This document shows, one piece after another, positions 26,888 through 35,572 of a stretch of DNA of 64,000 nt. Source of the stretch: an uncultured Muribaculaceae bacterium (lineage in GTDB: Bacteria > Bacteroidota > Bacteroidia > Bacteroidales > Muribaculaceae); the NCBI GenBank assembly GCA_944321685.1, contig CALUMH010000047.1, positions 40,391-104,390 of the forward strand. Direction: 5' to 3'. Below the pieces are notes generated by a model. The model searched no databases, was not told the DNA's origin, and saw only the letters and a program-made list of their open reading frames with translations. The stretch's first letter is position 1. The number at the start of each line of letters is the position of its first letter. Both the position numbers and the translations under genes were made by a program.

Positions 26888-26936
26888 TACCATCTTCACT
26901 CGGCAAGATATGTCGAGGCAATGTGGAAGGATGGTA
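26888..26936 (+). other. Inverted repeat between moxR and the DUF58 gene
   Basis: TACCATC (26888-26894) pairs with GATGGTA (26930-26936), with partly complementary sequence between. There is no T run, so it is more likely an RNA processing or stability element within the operon than a terminator. Confidence 0.35.
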
Positions 26937-27004
26937 AATGTATGCTGTCTTAAAACGCAAGGTTGCATTTTGTTATTGTCATATAGAGAAAGAAGAATGT
27001 TTGC

Positions 27005-27880
27005 ATGGATTCTTTGGAGCTAATAAAAAAAGTCCGAAAAATAGAGATAAAGACACGCGGATTGTCTCAAAACATATTCGCGGGTGAATACCATACGGCT
27101 TTTAAAGGGCGCGGAATGACATTTTCGGAAGTCCGAGAATATCAATATGGTGACGATATTCGAGATATCGACTGGAATGTTACCGCAAGACAAAATCACC
27201 CATATGTGAAAGTCTATGAAGAAGAACGAGAATTGACGCTAATGTTGCTTATCGATGTTTCAGGAAGCCGGAATTTCGGTGCTATCGGAGAAGAAAAGAA
27301 AGAGATGATCGCCGAAATAGCAGCAACTTTGGCTTTCTCGGCCATACAAAACAACGATAAGGTGAGCGTGATTTTCTTTTCCGATAAAATCGAGAAATTT
27401 ATCCCGCCCAAAAAAGGCAGAAAGCATATATTGTTATTAATAAGGGAGTTGCTTGATTTTTCACCATCAAGCAATGGAACCAATATTAATAATGCCCTTG
27501 AATACCTGACTCGTGTAATCAAGAAACATTGTGCGACTTTTTTGATTTCAGACTTTATCGATCAGTCGGATTATTATAAATCATTGTCTATAGCCAATCA
27601 CAAGCATGATGTGACTGGGATACAAGTATATGACAAGCGAGAAGCACAATTACCCAACGTTGGGTTGATGAAAGTTGTGGATTCGGAAAGCGGCGTGGAA
27701 CAATGGATAAACACGAGTTCATCGAAAGTAAGGCAAGTGTATAATAAATGGTGGTATGAGCGCCAACTATTTATGAATGAGACTGCCCGGCGATGTGCAG
27801 TGGATCTTGTATCGGTTGCAACCGATGAAGATTATGTTAAGGCCTTGATGGGATTGTTCAAGAAAAGGGCAATAAGGTAA
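27005..27880 (+). CDS. DUF58 / von Willebrand A-like protein of the bat operon
   Basis: 291 residues. The DUF58 signature YGDDIRDIDWNVTARQNHPYVKVYEEERE is visible in pieces at about 48-80. A MIDAS-like DVSGSRNFG (about 84-92) indicates a vWA fold. There is no transmembrane helix, so it is probably cytoplasmic and a partner of the MoxR ATPase. It starts 122 bases after moxR. Confidence 0.92.
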   Translation: MDSLELIKKVRKIEIKTRGLSQNIFAGEYHTAFKGRGMTFSEVREYQYGDDIRDIDWNVTARQNHPYVKVYEEERELTLMLLIDVSGSRNFGAIGEEKKEMIAEIAATLAFSAIQNNDKVSVIFFSDKIEKFIPPKKGRKHILLLIRELLDFSPSSNGTNINNALEYLTRVIKKHCATFLISDFIDQSDYYKSLSIANHKHDVTGIQVYDKREAQLPNVGLMKVVDSESGVEQWINTSSSKVRQVYNKWWYERQLFMNETARRCAVDLVSVATDEDYVKALMGLFKKRAIR

Positions 27881-27899
27881 AAATGAAAAAAGAATTAGA

Positions 27900-28925
27900 A
27901 TGAACAGATATAATCTATTAAAAATATCGGTTTTGTCAACAGCGGTTGTGGCAGTTTCGTTATCGGCATTTGGTAATGGTTCTGCCACTATCAGCACAAG
28001 ACTCGATTCTACCGATTTGCTGATGGGAAAACAAACCGCTTTGCATGTGGAAATCATACAAGATAAAAATGTAATAGGCGGTTTTACCAATGAATTAGCT
28101 GATACAATTTGCCAATATGTGGAAATTGTAGGTCGGCCTGAAGCCGATACTGTAGATTTAGGAAATAACAGAATACAGATTAACAGAGACCTGATTTTAC
28201 AGTCGTTCGATTCAGGGTTGTATGTATTGCCACCGTTGCAGTATGTCATAGGTAGTGATACTTTCGAGTCGTCACAACTTTCGTTGAGAGTAATGCCTGT
28301 TAATGTTGACACCTTGGCCGATATACACGGATATAAGTCAGTAGAAGAATTCCCATTTAATTTTTTGGACCTGTTACCCGATTTTATCGTTGATTATTGG
28401 TGGTTATATTTGTTAATCATTTTTATAGCTGTTGCTGGTGTATGTGTGTACCTTTTTGTCATAAAGAAAGAAAACATAGTTGCCGTTCCTGTAAAATTGG
28501 TACCGCCATATGAAGAAGCGATGCAACGCCTTGAGGAATTAAAGAACCGCAAGTTATGGCAGGCCGGGCAAGAAAAGGAATATTATACCGAGTTGACCGA
28601 TATATTACGCAATTACATAGATCGCCGTTTTGACATAAATGCCATGGAGATGACATCTTCGCAAATAATATCGACATTGCGTAAGAACAAAGAAACCAAG
28701 GCTGTTAACGAGCAATTAGGTAAAATACTTGAAATGGCTGATTTTGTGAAATTTGCTAAGGTGCGTCCATTGCCAGACGATAATGAAGCGTCGTATCAAC
28801 GAGCTGTAAATTTTGTTAATGAGACTCGCCCTGTTATTGCCGAAGTCGAAAGCGTTCAAGACAAAGACAGCAAGACAGTCGATGCACAAACGCCTATTGC
28901 CGAAGGAGGGCAGAAGAACTCATGA
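27900..28925 (+). CDS. Bat-operon membrane protein of unknown function
   Basis: 341 residues: a signal peptide (about 1-25), a periplasmic beta-rich domain (30-155) resembling the repeats of BatD, one transmembrane helix (about 167-187) and a helical cytoplasmic domain (about 195-310) with YTELTDILRNYIDRRF. This layout is seen in the protein normally found between DUF58 and BatA in Bacteroidales. The last four bases overlap the batA start (ATGA). Its role is not established. Confidence 0.8.
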   Translation: MNRYNLLKISVLSTAVVAVSLSAFGNGSATISTRLDSTDLLMGKQTALHVEIIQDKNVIGGFTNELADTICQYVEIVGRPEADTVDLGNNRIQINRDLILQSFDSGLYVLPPLQYVIGSDTFESSQLSLRVMPVNVDTLADIHGYKSVEEFPFNFLDLLPDFIVDYWWLYLLIIFIAVAGVCVYLFVIKKENIVAVPVKLVPPYEEAMQRLEELKNRKLWQAGQEKEYYTELTDILRNYIDRRFDINAMEMTSSQIISTLRKNKETKAVNEQLGKILEMADFVKFAKVRPLPDDNEASYQRAVNFVNETRPVIAEVESVQDKDSKTVDAQTPIAEGGQKNS

Positions 28926-29914
28926 TTAATTTTGCAAATCCCCATTTCTTGTGGCTGTTTTTATTGTATATACCACTTATTATATGGTATATAATGCGGC
29001 ATAAAAACAATAATCCGACATTATTAGTGTCATCGACATTGCCATTTGCCAAAATGGGAAATTCTTGGAAACTGTATTTGAAACATTTCATGTTTGCCGT
29101 GAAATTGGCTGCAATAGGATGTTTGATAATAATTTTATGCCGACCTCAGACACACGACAATTGGTCAACGACAGAAACAGAGGGGACCGATATAGTATTG
29201 GCAATAGACGTATCTACCAGTATGCTTGCTAAAGATTTTGATCCCGACCGCTTTAATGCTGCCAAAGATGTAGCATTGCAATTTGTTGCCGGACGAGAAA
29301 CCGATAATATAGGTGTTGTGATATTTGCAGGGGAGAGTTTTACACAAGTTCCACTGACGCTTGATAAAACTGTGTTGATGAATTATATACAAGATATAAA
29401 AATAGGAACACTGCAAGATGGCACAGCCATAGGTGACGGGATAGCAACATCAATAAATCGTATAAAAAATGGGAAAGCCAAGTCAAAAAGTATAATATTG
29501 CTCACTGATGGCTCTAACAATACCGGAGTCGTAGCACCACTCACGGCTGCAGAAATAGCCAAAGAATATGGAATAAAAATATATACAATAGGTGTTGGTA
29601 GTAATGGGTCGGCAAAATACCCGGTTGGAGTGAATTACTATGGGAAAATGGAATACCAGGTATTGCCGGTTGTAATAGACGAAGTTACATTGCGTAAAAT
29701 TGCCGATGCTACAGGTGGTGAATATTTCAGGGCAACGAATGAAAATGTATTAAAAGACATTTTTGGGGAAATTGACCGCCTTGAAAAAACGAGAATGGAT
29801 GTCATGAATTTCAGCAACACCGAAGATAATTATATGCCGTGGGCCATAGCATTGGCCATACTGGTATTAATTGACCTTTTCTCTCGCTATACTATCTTAC
29901 GCAATATTCCATAA
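28922..29914 (+). CDS. batA: BatA, von Willebrand A-domain aerotolerance protein
   Basis: 330 residues with N-terminal hydrophobic segments at about 8-26 and 58-75, a periplasmic or cytosolic vWA domain and a C-terminal helix (about 307-326). The MIDAS motif DVSTS (96-100) is complete, with TDGSNNTG as the downstream metal-site loop. BatA was first described in Bacteroides fragilis as part of an aerotolerance locus. It forms the first of two tandem vWA genes. Confidence 0.92.
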   Translation: MINFANPHFLWLFLLYIPLIIWYIMRHKNNNPTLLVSSTLPFAKMGNSWKLYLKHFMFAVKLAAIGCLIIILCRPQTHDNWSTTETEGTDIVLAIDVSTSMLAKDFDPDRFNAAKDVALQFVAGRETDNIGVVIFAGESFTQVPLTLDKTVLMNYIQDIKIGTLQDGTAIGDGIATSINRIKNGKAKSKSIILLTDGSNNTGVVAPLTAAEIAKEYGIKIYTIGVGSNGSAKYPVGVNYYGKMEYQVLPVVIDEVTLRKIADATGGEYFRATNENVLKDIFGEIDRLEKTRMDVMNFSNTEDNYMPWAIALAILVLIDLFSRYTILRNIP

Positions 29915-29954
29915 ATCGTGTGTTGTTTAATAAATCGTGTAAATAGTCAGACTT

Positions 29955-31019
29955 ATGTTAAGTTTTGCAAATCCTGAATTCTTATATTTGTTGCTGCTTG
30001 TACCAGTATTGGTGGCAATGTATATATTCGCAAGGGTTTCAAGAATAAAAAACTTGAAGCGTTTTGGGCATATAAAAGTATTGTCGGCATTAATGCCTGA
30101 TGTGTCGAAATATAAACCGGGCATAAAGCTTGTATTACAATCAGTGGCTCTTGTAATGATTGTCATTATTCTTGCAAGGCCAAGAGCCGGAGCCGTGGAG
30201 CAGACTGTGAAGGTGCGCGGGATTGAAATAATGGTTGCCTTGGATGTGTCAAACTCGATGAATGCATCATCAAATGATGATCCCAAAAGCGTAAGCAGGT
30301 TGCAAAGGGCAAAACTGTTGCTTGAAAGATTGATTGACAATTTTGGCGATGACAAAGTCGGACTAATTGTTTTTGCAGGTAACGCCTATACACAATTACC
30401 TATGACAGCCGATTTTACTTCGGCCAAGATGTTTATTAACAGCATAAGTACCGATATGGTATCAACGCAAGGAACTGCCATAGGGTCGGCAATAAAGTTG
30501 GCATTGAATAGTTTTTCGGGTAACGAGAAAACTCAAAAAGCCATAATTGTGATAACCGATGGCGAAAACTTCGAGGACGATGCCGTAGCTGCGGCCAAAG
30601 ATGCCAAAGAGCGGGGAGTCGTGGTAAATGTAATAGGTGTCGGATCTACCAAAGGATCTCCAATCCCAACTGTAGGTGGAGCATGGATGAAAGACGGACA
30701 GGGGAATGTGGTAACTACCTATCTTAATGAACAAACAGCCCAACAAATTGCAAAAGCTGGCGGTGGTGTTTATGTGAGAGGCAGTGCCGGTGATGCTGCA
30801 AATCAAATGTCAGGTGAATTGGATAAATTAGCAAAATCCGATTTACAGAAAGTGGTATATTCCCATAATAGCGAGCAATTTCCTGTTTTTGCATGGATTG
30901 CGTTGATATTTTTAATAGGGGATTTATTTGTACTCGAACGTAAAAATTCATGGCTAAGAAAAATTAATTTCTTTACCAAAGAAAATAAACAGTATCATGA
31001 CGATAAAATTTCAAAGTAA
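29955..31019 (+). CDS. batB: BatB, von Willebrand A-domain aerotolerance protein
   Basis: 354 residues, paralogous to BatA: two N-terminal hydrophobic segments (about 9-26 and 58-74), a vWA domain with MIDAS DVSNS (97-101) and TDGENFEDDA, and a C-terminal transmembrane helix (about 306-324). It overlaps batC by 23 bases, indicating translational coupling. Confidence 0.92.
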   Translation: MLSFANPEFLYLLLLVPVLVAMYIFARVSRIKNLKRFGHIKVLSALMPDVSKYKPGIKLVLQSVALVMIVIILARPRAGAVEQTVKVRGIEIMVALDVSNSMNASSNDDPKSVSRLQRAKLLLERLIDNFGDDKVGLIVFAGNAYTQLPMTADFTSAKMFINSISTDMVSTQGTAIGSAIKLALNSFSGNEKTQKAIIVITDGENFEDDAVAAAKDAKERGVVVNVIGVGSTKGSPIPTVGGAWMKDGQGNVVTTYLNEQTAQQIAKAGGGVYVRGSAGDAANQMSGELDKLAKSDLQKVVYSHNSEQFPVFAWIALIFLIGDLFVLERKNSWLRKINFFTKENKQYHDDKISK

Positions 31020-31767
31020 AATATTATTGTTAGTTGCGATTGCCACAATGTTGCCAATGGTCGCTTTGGCCGATAATACAAGTAATCGTAAAGAACGAAA
31101 ATCGGTGAGAAGTGGAAATTCACTTTATGAACAGAAACGATATTCTGAAGCCGAAGTGGAATATAAAAAAGCATTAGAAGCAAACCCTTCATCGGAAATC
31201 GCAACATATAATTTGGCGTTAAGTCTCCTTAATCAGGCAGATAAGAGCGATAATGATAAGGACAAAAACAGTCCTGTAAATCAAGCATCGCAAATGTTAT
31301 CGAACCTTGCTGCTACAACTAGCGATCAAGATCTTGCATCACGCGCATATTATAATCTTGGAAATATTGCATTTGAAAAGGAGCAGTATGATCAAAGTAT
31401 TGAAATGTATAAAAACTGTTTGCGGCGCAATCCCAACGATGATGATGCAAGAGAAAATTTACGCTTAGCCCAAAAAAAGAAACAGCAGCAAGAGCAACAG
31501 CAACAAAATCAACAAAATCAAGATAATCAAAAACAAGAAGAAAAGGAAAATAAAGAACAACAAGACAAGCAAGATAAACAACAAGAAGAACAAGAAAAAC
31601 AGCAGCAACAGCAAAATCAAAACCAACAACAGCAAGGTATGAGCCAAGAAAGCATCGACCAAATTTTAAAAGCGATGCAAGATGCAGAACAAAATACACA
31701 GCAACGTGTGAATGAAGAAAAAGCAAAAGAAGAAAAAGCCCGAATTCAAACCGATAAAAATTGGTGA
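30997..31767 (+). CDS. batC: BatC, TPR protein with a Gln/Lys/Glu-rich tail
   Basis: 256 residues: a signal peptide (about 1-25), TPR motifs (about 38-75 and 106-145, e.g. ASRAYYNLGNIAFEKEQYDQ) and a long low-complexity tail from about 160 dominated by Q, K, E and N. The tail DNA (about 31480-31640) is A-rich and CAA/CAG/GAA-repetitive. The TPR part probably scaffolds the other Bat proteins. BatC proteins in Bacteroidetes commonly have such tails. Confidence 0.88.
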   Translation: MTIKFQSKILLLVAIATMLPMVALADNTSNRKERKSVRSGNSLYEQKRYSEAEVEYKKALEANPSSEIATYNLALSLLNQADKSDNDKDKNSPVNQASQMLSNLAATTSDQDLASRAYYNLGNIAFEKEQYDQSIEMYKNCLRRNPNDDDARENLRLAQKKKQQQEQQQQNQQNQDNQKQEEKENKEQQDKQDKQQEEQEKQQQQQNQNQQQQGMSQESIDQILKAMQDAEQNTQQRVNEEKAKEEKARIQTDKNW

Positions 31768-31793
31768 TATATAATATAAATTAAGCAACATAT

Positions 31794-33623
31794 ATGAAGA
31801 ATATATTTAACGAGAAAATATTCTTATTCCTATTGATATTAACGTCGGGCATCGTTTATGCATCGGCTCAAGTATCATTTACCGTTGATGCACCTCGACA
31901 GGTAATACAAGGAAATAAATTCCAAATTACTTTCGTGTTGCGTAATGGGGAAGGGAATGCTTTTCAAGAACCTAAAGTGGAAGGGGCAACAAAATTATAT
32001 GGTCCGGCCACTTCAAGGAGCTATAGTTCACAATGGGTGAACGGTGTCAGTTCAAGCAGTTCTTCGGAAGAATACGCCATCACTTATCGTGCCGATAAAG
32101 CCGGTAAATATAATATTGGAGCAGCCAAGGTGTCGGTTGATGGTAAAGAATATACTACTAAGCCTTTTGCTCTTGAAATACTGCCTCCCGACAAAACGGC
32201 AGGTGCAAGTGGTGGTAGCAGCGGTGGGGTGCAGATAGATAATTATGATTCACAATCGGCTGGCAAACAGGTTGGAGCAAATGATTTGTTTATACGCATT
32301 AATTTGTCAAAATCGAGTGCATATGAACAAGAAGCGGTTGTATGTACCATAAAATTATATACAAAGTATCAGATTTCGCAATTTATGCCCACATTGCAAC
32401 CGTCGTTCAACGGTTTCTTGATAGAGGAGTTGCCTATATCTCCGTCGTTAAATAACGTGGAGCATATAAATGGCCAAAATTACATGGTTGCAGAATTAAA
32501 GAAATGCATATTGTTCCCTCAGCAATCGGGTGAATTGACAATCACATCGGGAAACTATGATGTTACAATTGTACAATTTGAATCAATTCGTACAATGTTT
32601 GGAACAATGCGACAACCGGTTGAGAAACAGTTGACTGTGAAATCAAATTCACAAAAAATAAACATCAAGCCGTTACCTGCTCCAAAACCGGCATCATTCA
32701 GTGGCGCGGTTGGAAAGTTCTCGATCCAAAGTGAAATAAAACCACAAGTGCTGAAAACATACGAGGCCGCAACTTTATCGTATGTGGTGAAAGGGCAAGG
32801 TAACATTAAGTATCTTAAAGCACCACAAATACAATTTCCTGCACAGTTTGATGTGTATGATCCTCAAAACACAGCTAATGCAAGTCCGTCAGGAAATACC
32901 GTAAGTGGTACCATGACATTTGAATATACATTTATCCCGCAATATGTCGGAAAATATGAAATACCCGAAACTGAATTTTGCTATTTCGATCCTGCGACAA
33001 AAAAATATGTGACATTGACAACTCCAAAATATGACTTGTCGGTTGCAAAAGGTGCTGGGAGTGCATCACAATCACCGGTGCCCAATGGTGGAATAGAGCA
33101 AAAGAATTCTGACATTCTGCACATCAAAACCGGGAATCTTGACTTGCAAAAAGATCATGCGTCGATGGTTTCAGGATTTGCATATTGGTTATGGTATATA
33201 ATTCCGACAATAGTTCTCGTCATAATACTTATATATTATCGGAAAACCATAAAAGAGCGACAAAACACAGCTTTGATGCGTACAAAATATGCCAACAAAT
33301 TGGCCAAGAAACGGTTGAAACAAGCTAAAGCGTATATGGCCGCAGGTGACAATGCCAAATTTTATGGTGAATTGCTAAATGCCATATGGGGATATTTAAG
33401 CGACAAATTGGAAATTCCTGTTTCGGAATTAAACAAAGAAAATATATCAAGTGTATTAGAAGGTCGCGGAATAAGCAATGAAACCGTTTCAATGCTAATG
33501 GACTTGTTGGGTAAATGTGAATTTGCCCAATATGCTCCGGAGTTGGCTGATTCAAGCATTGAAGAAGCTTACAATAAAGCATTGGATGTGATGAACAAAT
33601 TAGAAACCATTAAACGGAAGTAA
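31794..33623 (+). CDS. batD: BatD, large periplasmic/membrane aerotolerance protein
   Basis: 609 residues: signal peptide (about 1-26), a series of beta-sandwich segments (about 27-440, beginning VSFTVDAPRQVIQGNKFQI), a transmembrane helix at about 463-481, and a helical cytoplasmic tail (about 490-609). It is the largest Bat protein and matches the BatD/oxygen-tolerance family. It lies in the order expected for batA-E. Confidence 0.92.
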   Translation: MKNIFNEKIFLFLLILTSGIVYASAQVSFTVDAPRQVIQGNKFQITFVLRNGEGNAFQEPKVEGATKLYGPATSRSYSSQWVNGVSSSSSSEEYAITYRADKAGKYNIGAAKVSVDGKEYTTKPFALEILPPDKTAGASGGSSGGVQIDNYDSQSAGKQVGANDLFIRINLSKSSAYEQEAVVCTIKLYTKYQISQFMPTLQPSFNGFLIEELPISPSLNNVEHINGQNYMVAELKKCILFPQQSGELTITSGNYDVTIVQFESIRTMFGTMRQPVEKQLTVKSNSQKINIKPLPAPKPASFSGAVGKFSIQSEIKPQVLKTYEAATLSYVVKGQGNIKYLKAPQIQFPAQFDVYDPQNTANASPSGNTVSGTMTFEYTFIPQYVGKYEIPETEFCYFDPATKKYVTLTTPKYDLSVAKGAGSASQSPVPNGGIEQKNSDILHIKTGNLDLQKDHASMVSGFAYWLWYIIPTIVLVIILIYYRKTIKERQNTALMRTKYANKLAKKRLKQAKAYMAAGDNAKFYGELLNAIWGYLSDKLEIPVSELNKENISSVLEGRGISNETVSMLMDLLGKCEFAQYAPELADSSIEEAYNKALDVMNKLETIKRK

Positions 33624-33628
33624 AATAA

Positions 33629-34417
33629 ATGATGACACGAAACATAATATTGCTTGCTGCAATATGCATATCATCGATGATTATGCATATGAGGGCACAG
33701 TCTTTGACGGAGCAGGCAGCAACGGCTTATAATAACGATGATTTCAACGCTGCATTAGAGCTGTATTTGAAAGTAGCGAACGAAGATGGTACATCAAGCG
33801 AGTTGTTTTATAATATTGGCAACACATATTACAAACTTGACAAAAATGGCCTGGCAATACTTTATTACGAGAGGGCATTGTTGCTTGACCCGAATAATGA
33901 TGATGCTCGTAATAATCTGAATTTTGTGAATGGAAAGGCCAATGTGAATATCGATAATGGCTCAACTTATTGGAAAGACTCGATAGATGACATGGTGTGC
34001 AGCCTGTCTTCTTCAATGTGGGGAATGATTGCTGTCACAAGTTTTATATTATTCATAGGCTTGCTTATGGTTTACATATTTGTAGATGCCATAGTTCTTC
34101 GTAAAATCGGATTTTTCGGTGGAGGCATTATGTTGATTGCTTCAATACTGGCCAATGTATGCGCGTTTTATGTAAAAGGCAAAGCTGAGGCTCACAATCA
34201 GGCTGTGGTAATTGTTCCGTCGGTTACTCTAAGTACATCGCCACGACAACCAAAAGATAAAACCGAAGAAGCATTTATGCTAAATGAGGGAACAAAAATA
34301 TCCATTGTAGATTCGGTTTCGGTCTCAACTTCAGGTAATAATGAAAAATGGTATGATATAAAGGCCGATGATACTCATAGAGCTTGGATTAATGCATCAT
34401 CAATTGAAATAATATAA
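33629..34417 (+). CDS. batE: BatE, TPR and SH3-like membrane protein
   Basis: 262 residues with a signal peptide, TPR motifs (about 24-95, e.g. SELFYNIGNTYYKLDKNGLA), two transmembrane helices (about 130-150 and 157-178) and an extracytoplasmic SH3-like C-terminus ending RAWINASSIEII. It is the last gene of the bat operon and is followed by a strong terminator. Confidence 0.9.
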   Translation: MMTRNIILLAAICISSMIMHMRAQSLTEQAATAYNNDDFNAALELYLKVANEDGTSSELFYNIGNTYYKLDKNGLAILYYERALLLDPNNDDARNNLNFVNGKANVNIDNGSTYWKDSIDDMVCSLSSSMWGMIAVTSFILFIGLLMVYIFVDAIVLRKIGFFGGGIMLIASILANVCAFYVKGKAEAHNQAVVIVPSVTLSTSPRQPKDKTEEAFMLNEGTKISIVDSVSVSTSGNNEKWYDIKADDTHRAWINASSIEII

Positions 34418-34435
34418 CCTCACTATTACGCAAAA

Positions 34436-34475
34436 AATCAGGCAGAGATTTTTAATCTCTGCCTGATTTTTTTTA
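34436..34475 (+). terminator. Terminator of the bat operon
   Basis: A 15-bp perfect inverted repeat AATCAGGCAGAGATT (34436-34450) / AATCTCTGCCTGATT (34454-34468) with a 3-base loop, followed by eight T. Confidence 0.92.
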
Positions 34476-34477
34476 TG

Positions 34478-34551
34478 TGATCCAGGCGGGATTCGAACCC
34501 ACGACCCACAGCTTAGAAGGCTGTTGCTCTATCCAGCTGAGCTACTGGACC
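34478..34551 (-). tRNA. tRNA-Arg (anticodon TCT)
   Basis: A 74-base cloverleaf on the minus strand, with acceptor arms GGTCCAG and CTGGATC, D-loop AGCTCAGCTGGATAGAGC, anticodon stem CAGCC/GGCTG-like around loop CTTCTAA (anticodon TCT, reading AGA/AGG) and T-arm GTGGGTTCGAATCCCGC. The 3' CCA is not encoded. A TAATTTTG box lies upstream. Confidence 0.95.
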
Positions 34552-34577
34552 ATTTTATGGTTTCATTAAATCGAGTG

Positions 34578-34608
34578 CAAAATTAATAGTTTTTTCCAAT
34601 ACAACAAA
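34578..34608 (-). promoter_or_regulatory. Promoter of tRNA-Arg
   Basis: Minus strand TTTG (34608-34605) and TAATTTTG (34585-34578), 19 bp apart, starting 27 nt upstream of the tRNA 5' end. Confidence 0.65.
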
Positions 34609-34681
34609 ATTAATTAATGGAACAGGATATTAAAATATGCAATTTCAGAATATCGCAATCACCAAAATAAAACATATTTTG

Positions 34682-34792
34682 AATTATTGGTGTCCGCAAC
34701 GCCTGTTTATGGGCATTGCGGACATGCATTTTTTGCCTTACTGATTTTTAGCGGACACCAATAATTTTGATGATATTTGTGTCCGCTAAAAA
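34682..34792. repeat. Cluster of nested palindromes built on GTGTCCGC
   Basis: Four GTCCGC/GCGGAC cores occur within 111 bases in the order +, -, -, +. Three inverted repeats overlap: a 16-bp perfect pair at 34682-34697 and 34751-34766, an 8-bp pair with inner GCC/GGC at 34692-34699 and 34716-34723, and a 14-bp perfect pair at 34745-34758 and 34779-34792. The arms compete with each other for pairing. No transposase is adjacent. It may be a MITE-like or insertion-sequence end remnant or a REP-type element. Confidence 0.6.
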
Positions 34793-35504
34793 ATTTTCTG
34801 TTCAACAATGCAATATTAAAGCGATTGAATAGCTTAATAGTCGAAGTTCGATTATATGTTTCCCCCCCCCAAAAAAAAATTTATGTAAGTCCGTTTAATA
34901 ATTTCATATACTGCCGCTCAATTTTTAGTATCGTCAATAACATCAAATTATATCATTATATCTTGCTTTTAACGCATATCTTTCCACACAATAGCAGAAG
35001 AATATAAATATGTATTCCGAACAGCGTTGTAAATATATGTTGCGATGCTGATGGTAAATTTACCACAAACGTTTAAAGGGCGTGTTTGGATATGCAAATG
35101 AATTAATCAAAGCGGAAACTTATTAATATTTATATTTGTAAATAATATATTGAACGCATCTAATTGTTTGTAATGCTAAAGGGCGGCATCGATAGTTAGA
35201 TTGCATATCGGTTGCAGGTTGGTTTTGTAAATTGTTCTATATTTAGATTTGTTTGTATATTGATTAAATTGTTATATATCATAGAGATACATATATTATT
35301 TGATGAATTTGTATATATTTATATGGCGTGTGGTATTTATCTCTACCAATGCTGTATATATGATTGTTTAATAATGTAATGTGGTGTGCGTAATATATGA
35401 TAATCTAAAGTATTAATTCTAAAATATATATCCTTTCATCTTGTATTGTGAATTTTCATTTTTTAAAATTTGATTTTACGGCCAAATCTGTTTACGGAAC
35501 TAAA
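34793..35504. other. AT-rich intergenic region without a recognisable gene
   Basis: About 700 bases of AT-rich sequence between the palindrome cluster and the HTH gene promoter. It contains a C9-A9 homopolymer junction (34862-34879) and many TATATAT runs. A possible 76-codon frame starting at a TTG at 34777 runs through the homopolymers and has no ribosome or promoter support. I see no coding region or structured RNA. Confidence 0.5.
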
Positions 35505-35536
35505 TTTGCATATTTCAAAAAACTGTGTTACATTTG
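35505..35536 (+). promoter_or_regulatory. Promoter of the HTH regulator gene
   Basis: TTTG at 35505-35508 and TACATTTG at 35529-35536, 20 bp apart, about 36 nt before the ATG at 35573. The position of this box argues against the longer upstream start of the same frame at 35525. Confidence 0.65.
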
Positions 35537-35572
35537 CAAATACATAAATTTATTTTTGTAACCGACATTGCA

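Noticed and set aside
31480..31640. Microsatellite or assembly artefact in the CAA/CAG/GAA-rich stretch of batC
   Set aside because: It stays in frame, lies in a normal batC gene and Q/K/E-rich tails are usual in BatC proteins.
34682..34792. CRISPR array reading of the GTCCGC repeats
   Set aside because: The units alternate in orientation, lack equal-length spacers and have no cas genes nearby; they are nested palindromes.
34777..35007. A 76-residue plus-strand frame after the palindrome cluster
   Set aside because: It starts at TTG inside a palindrome arm, crosses the C9-A9 tract and has no promoter, ribosome site or recognisable domain.
35525..35572. An upstream extension of the HTH regulator to 35525
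   Set aside because: The -7 box TACATTTG (35529-35536) lies inside it, and the HTH domain begins properly at the ATG at 35573.
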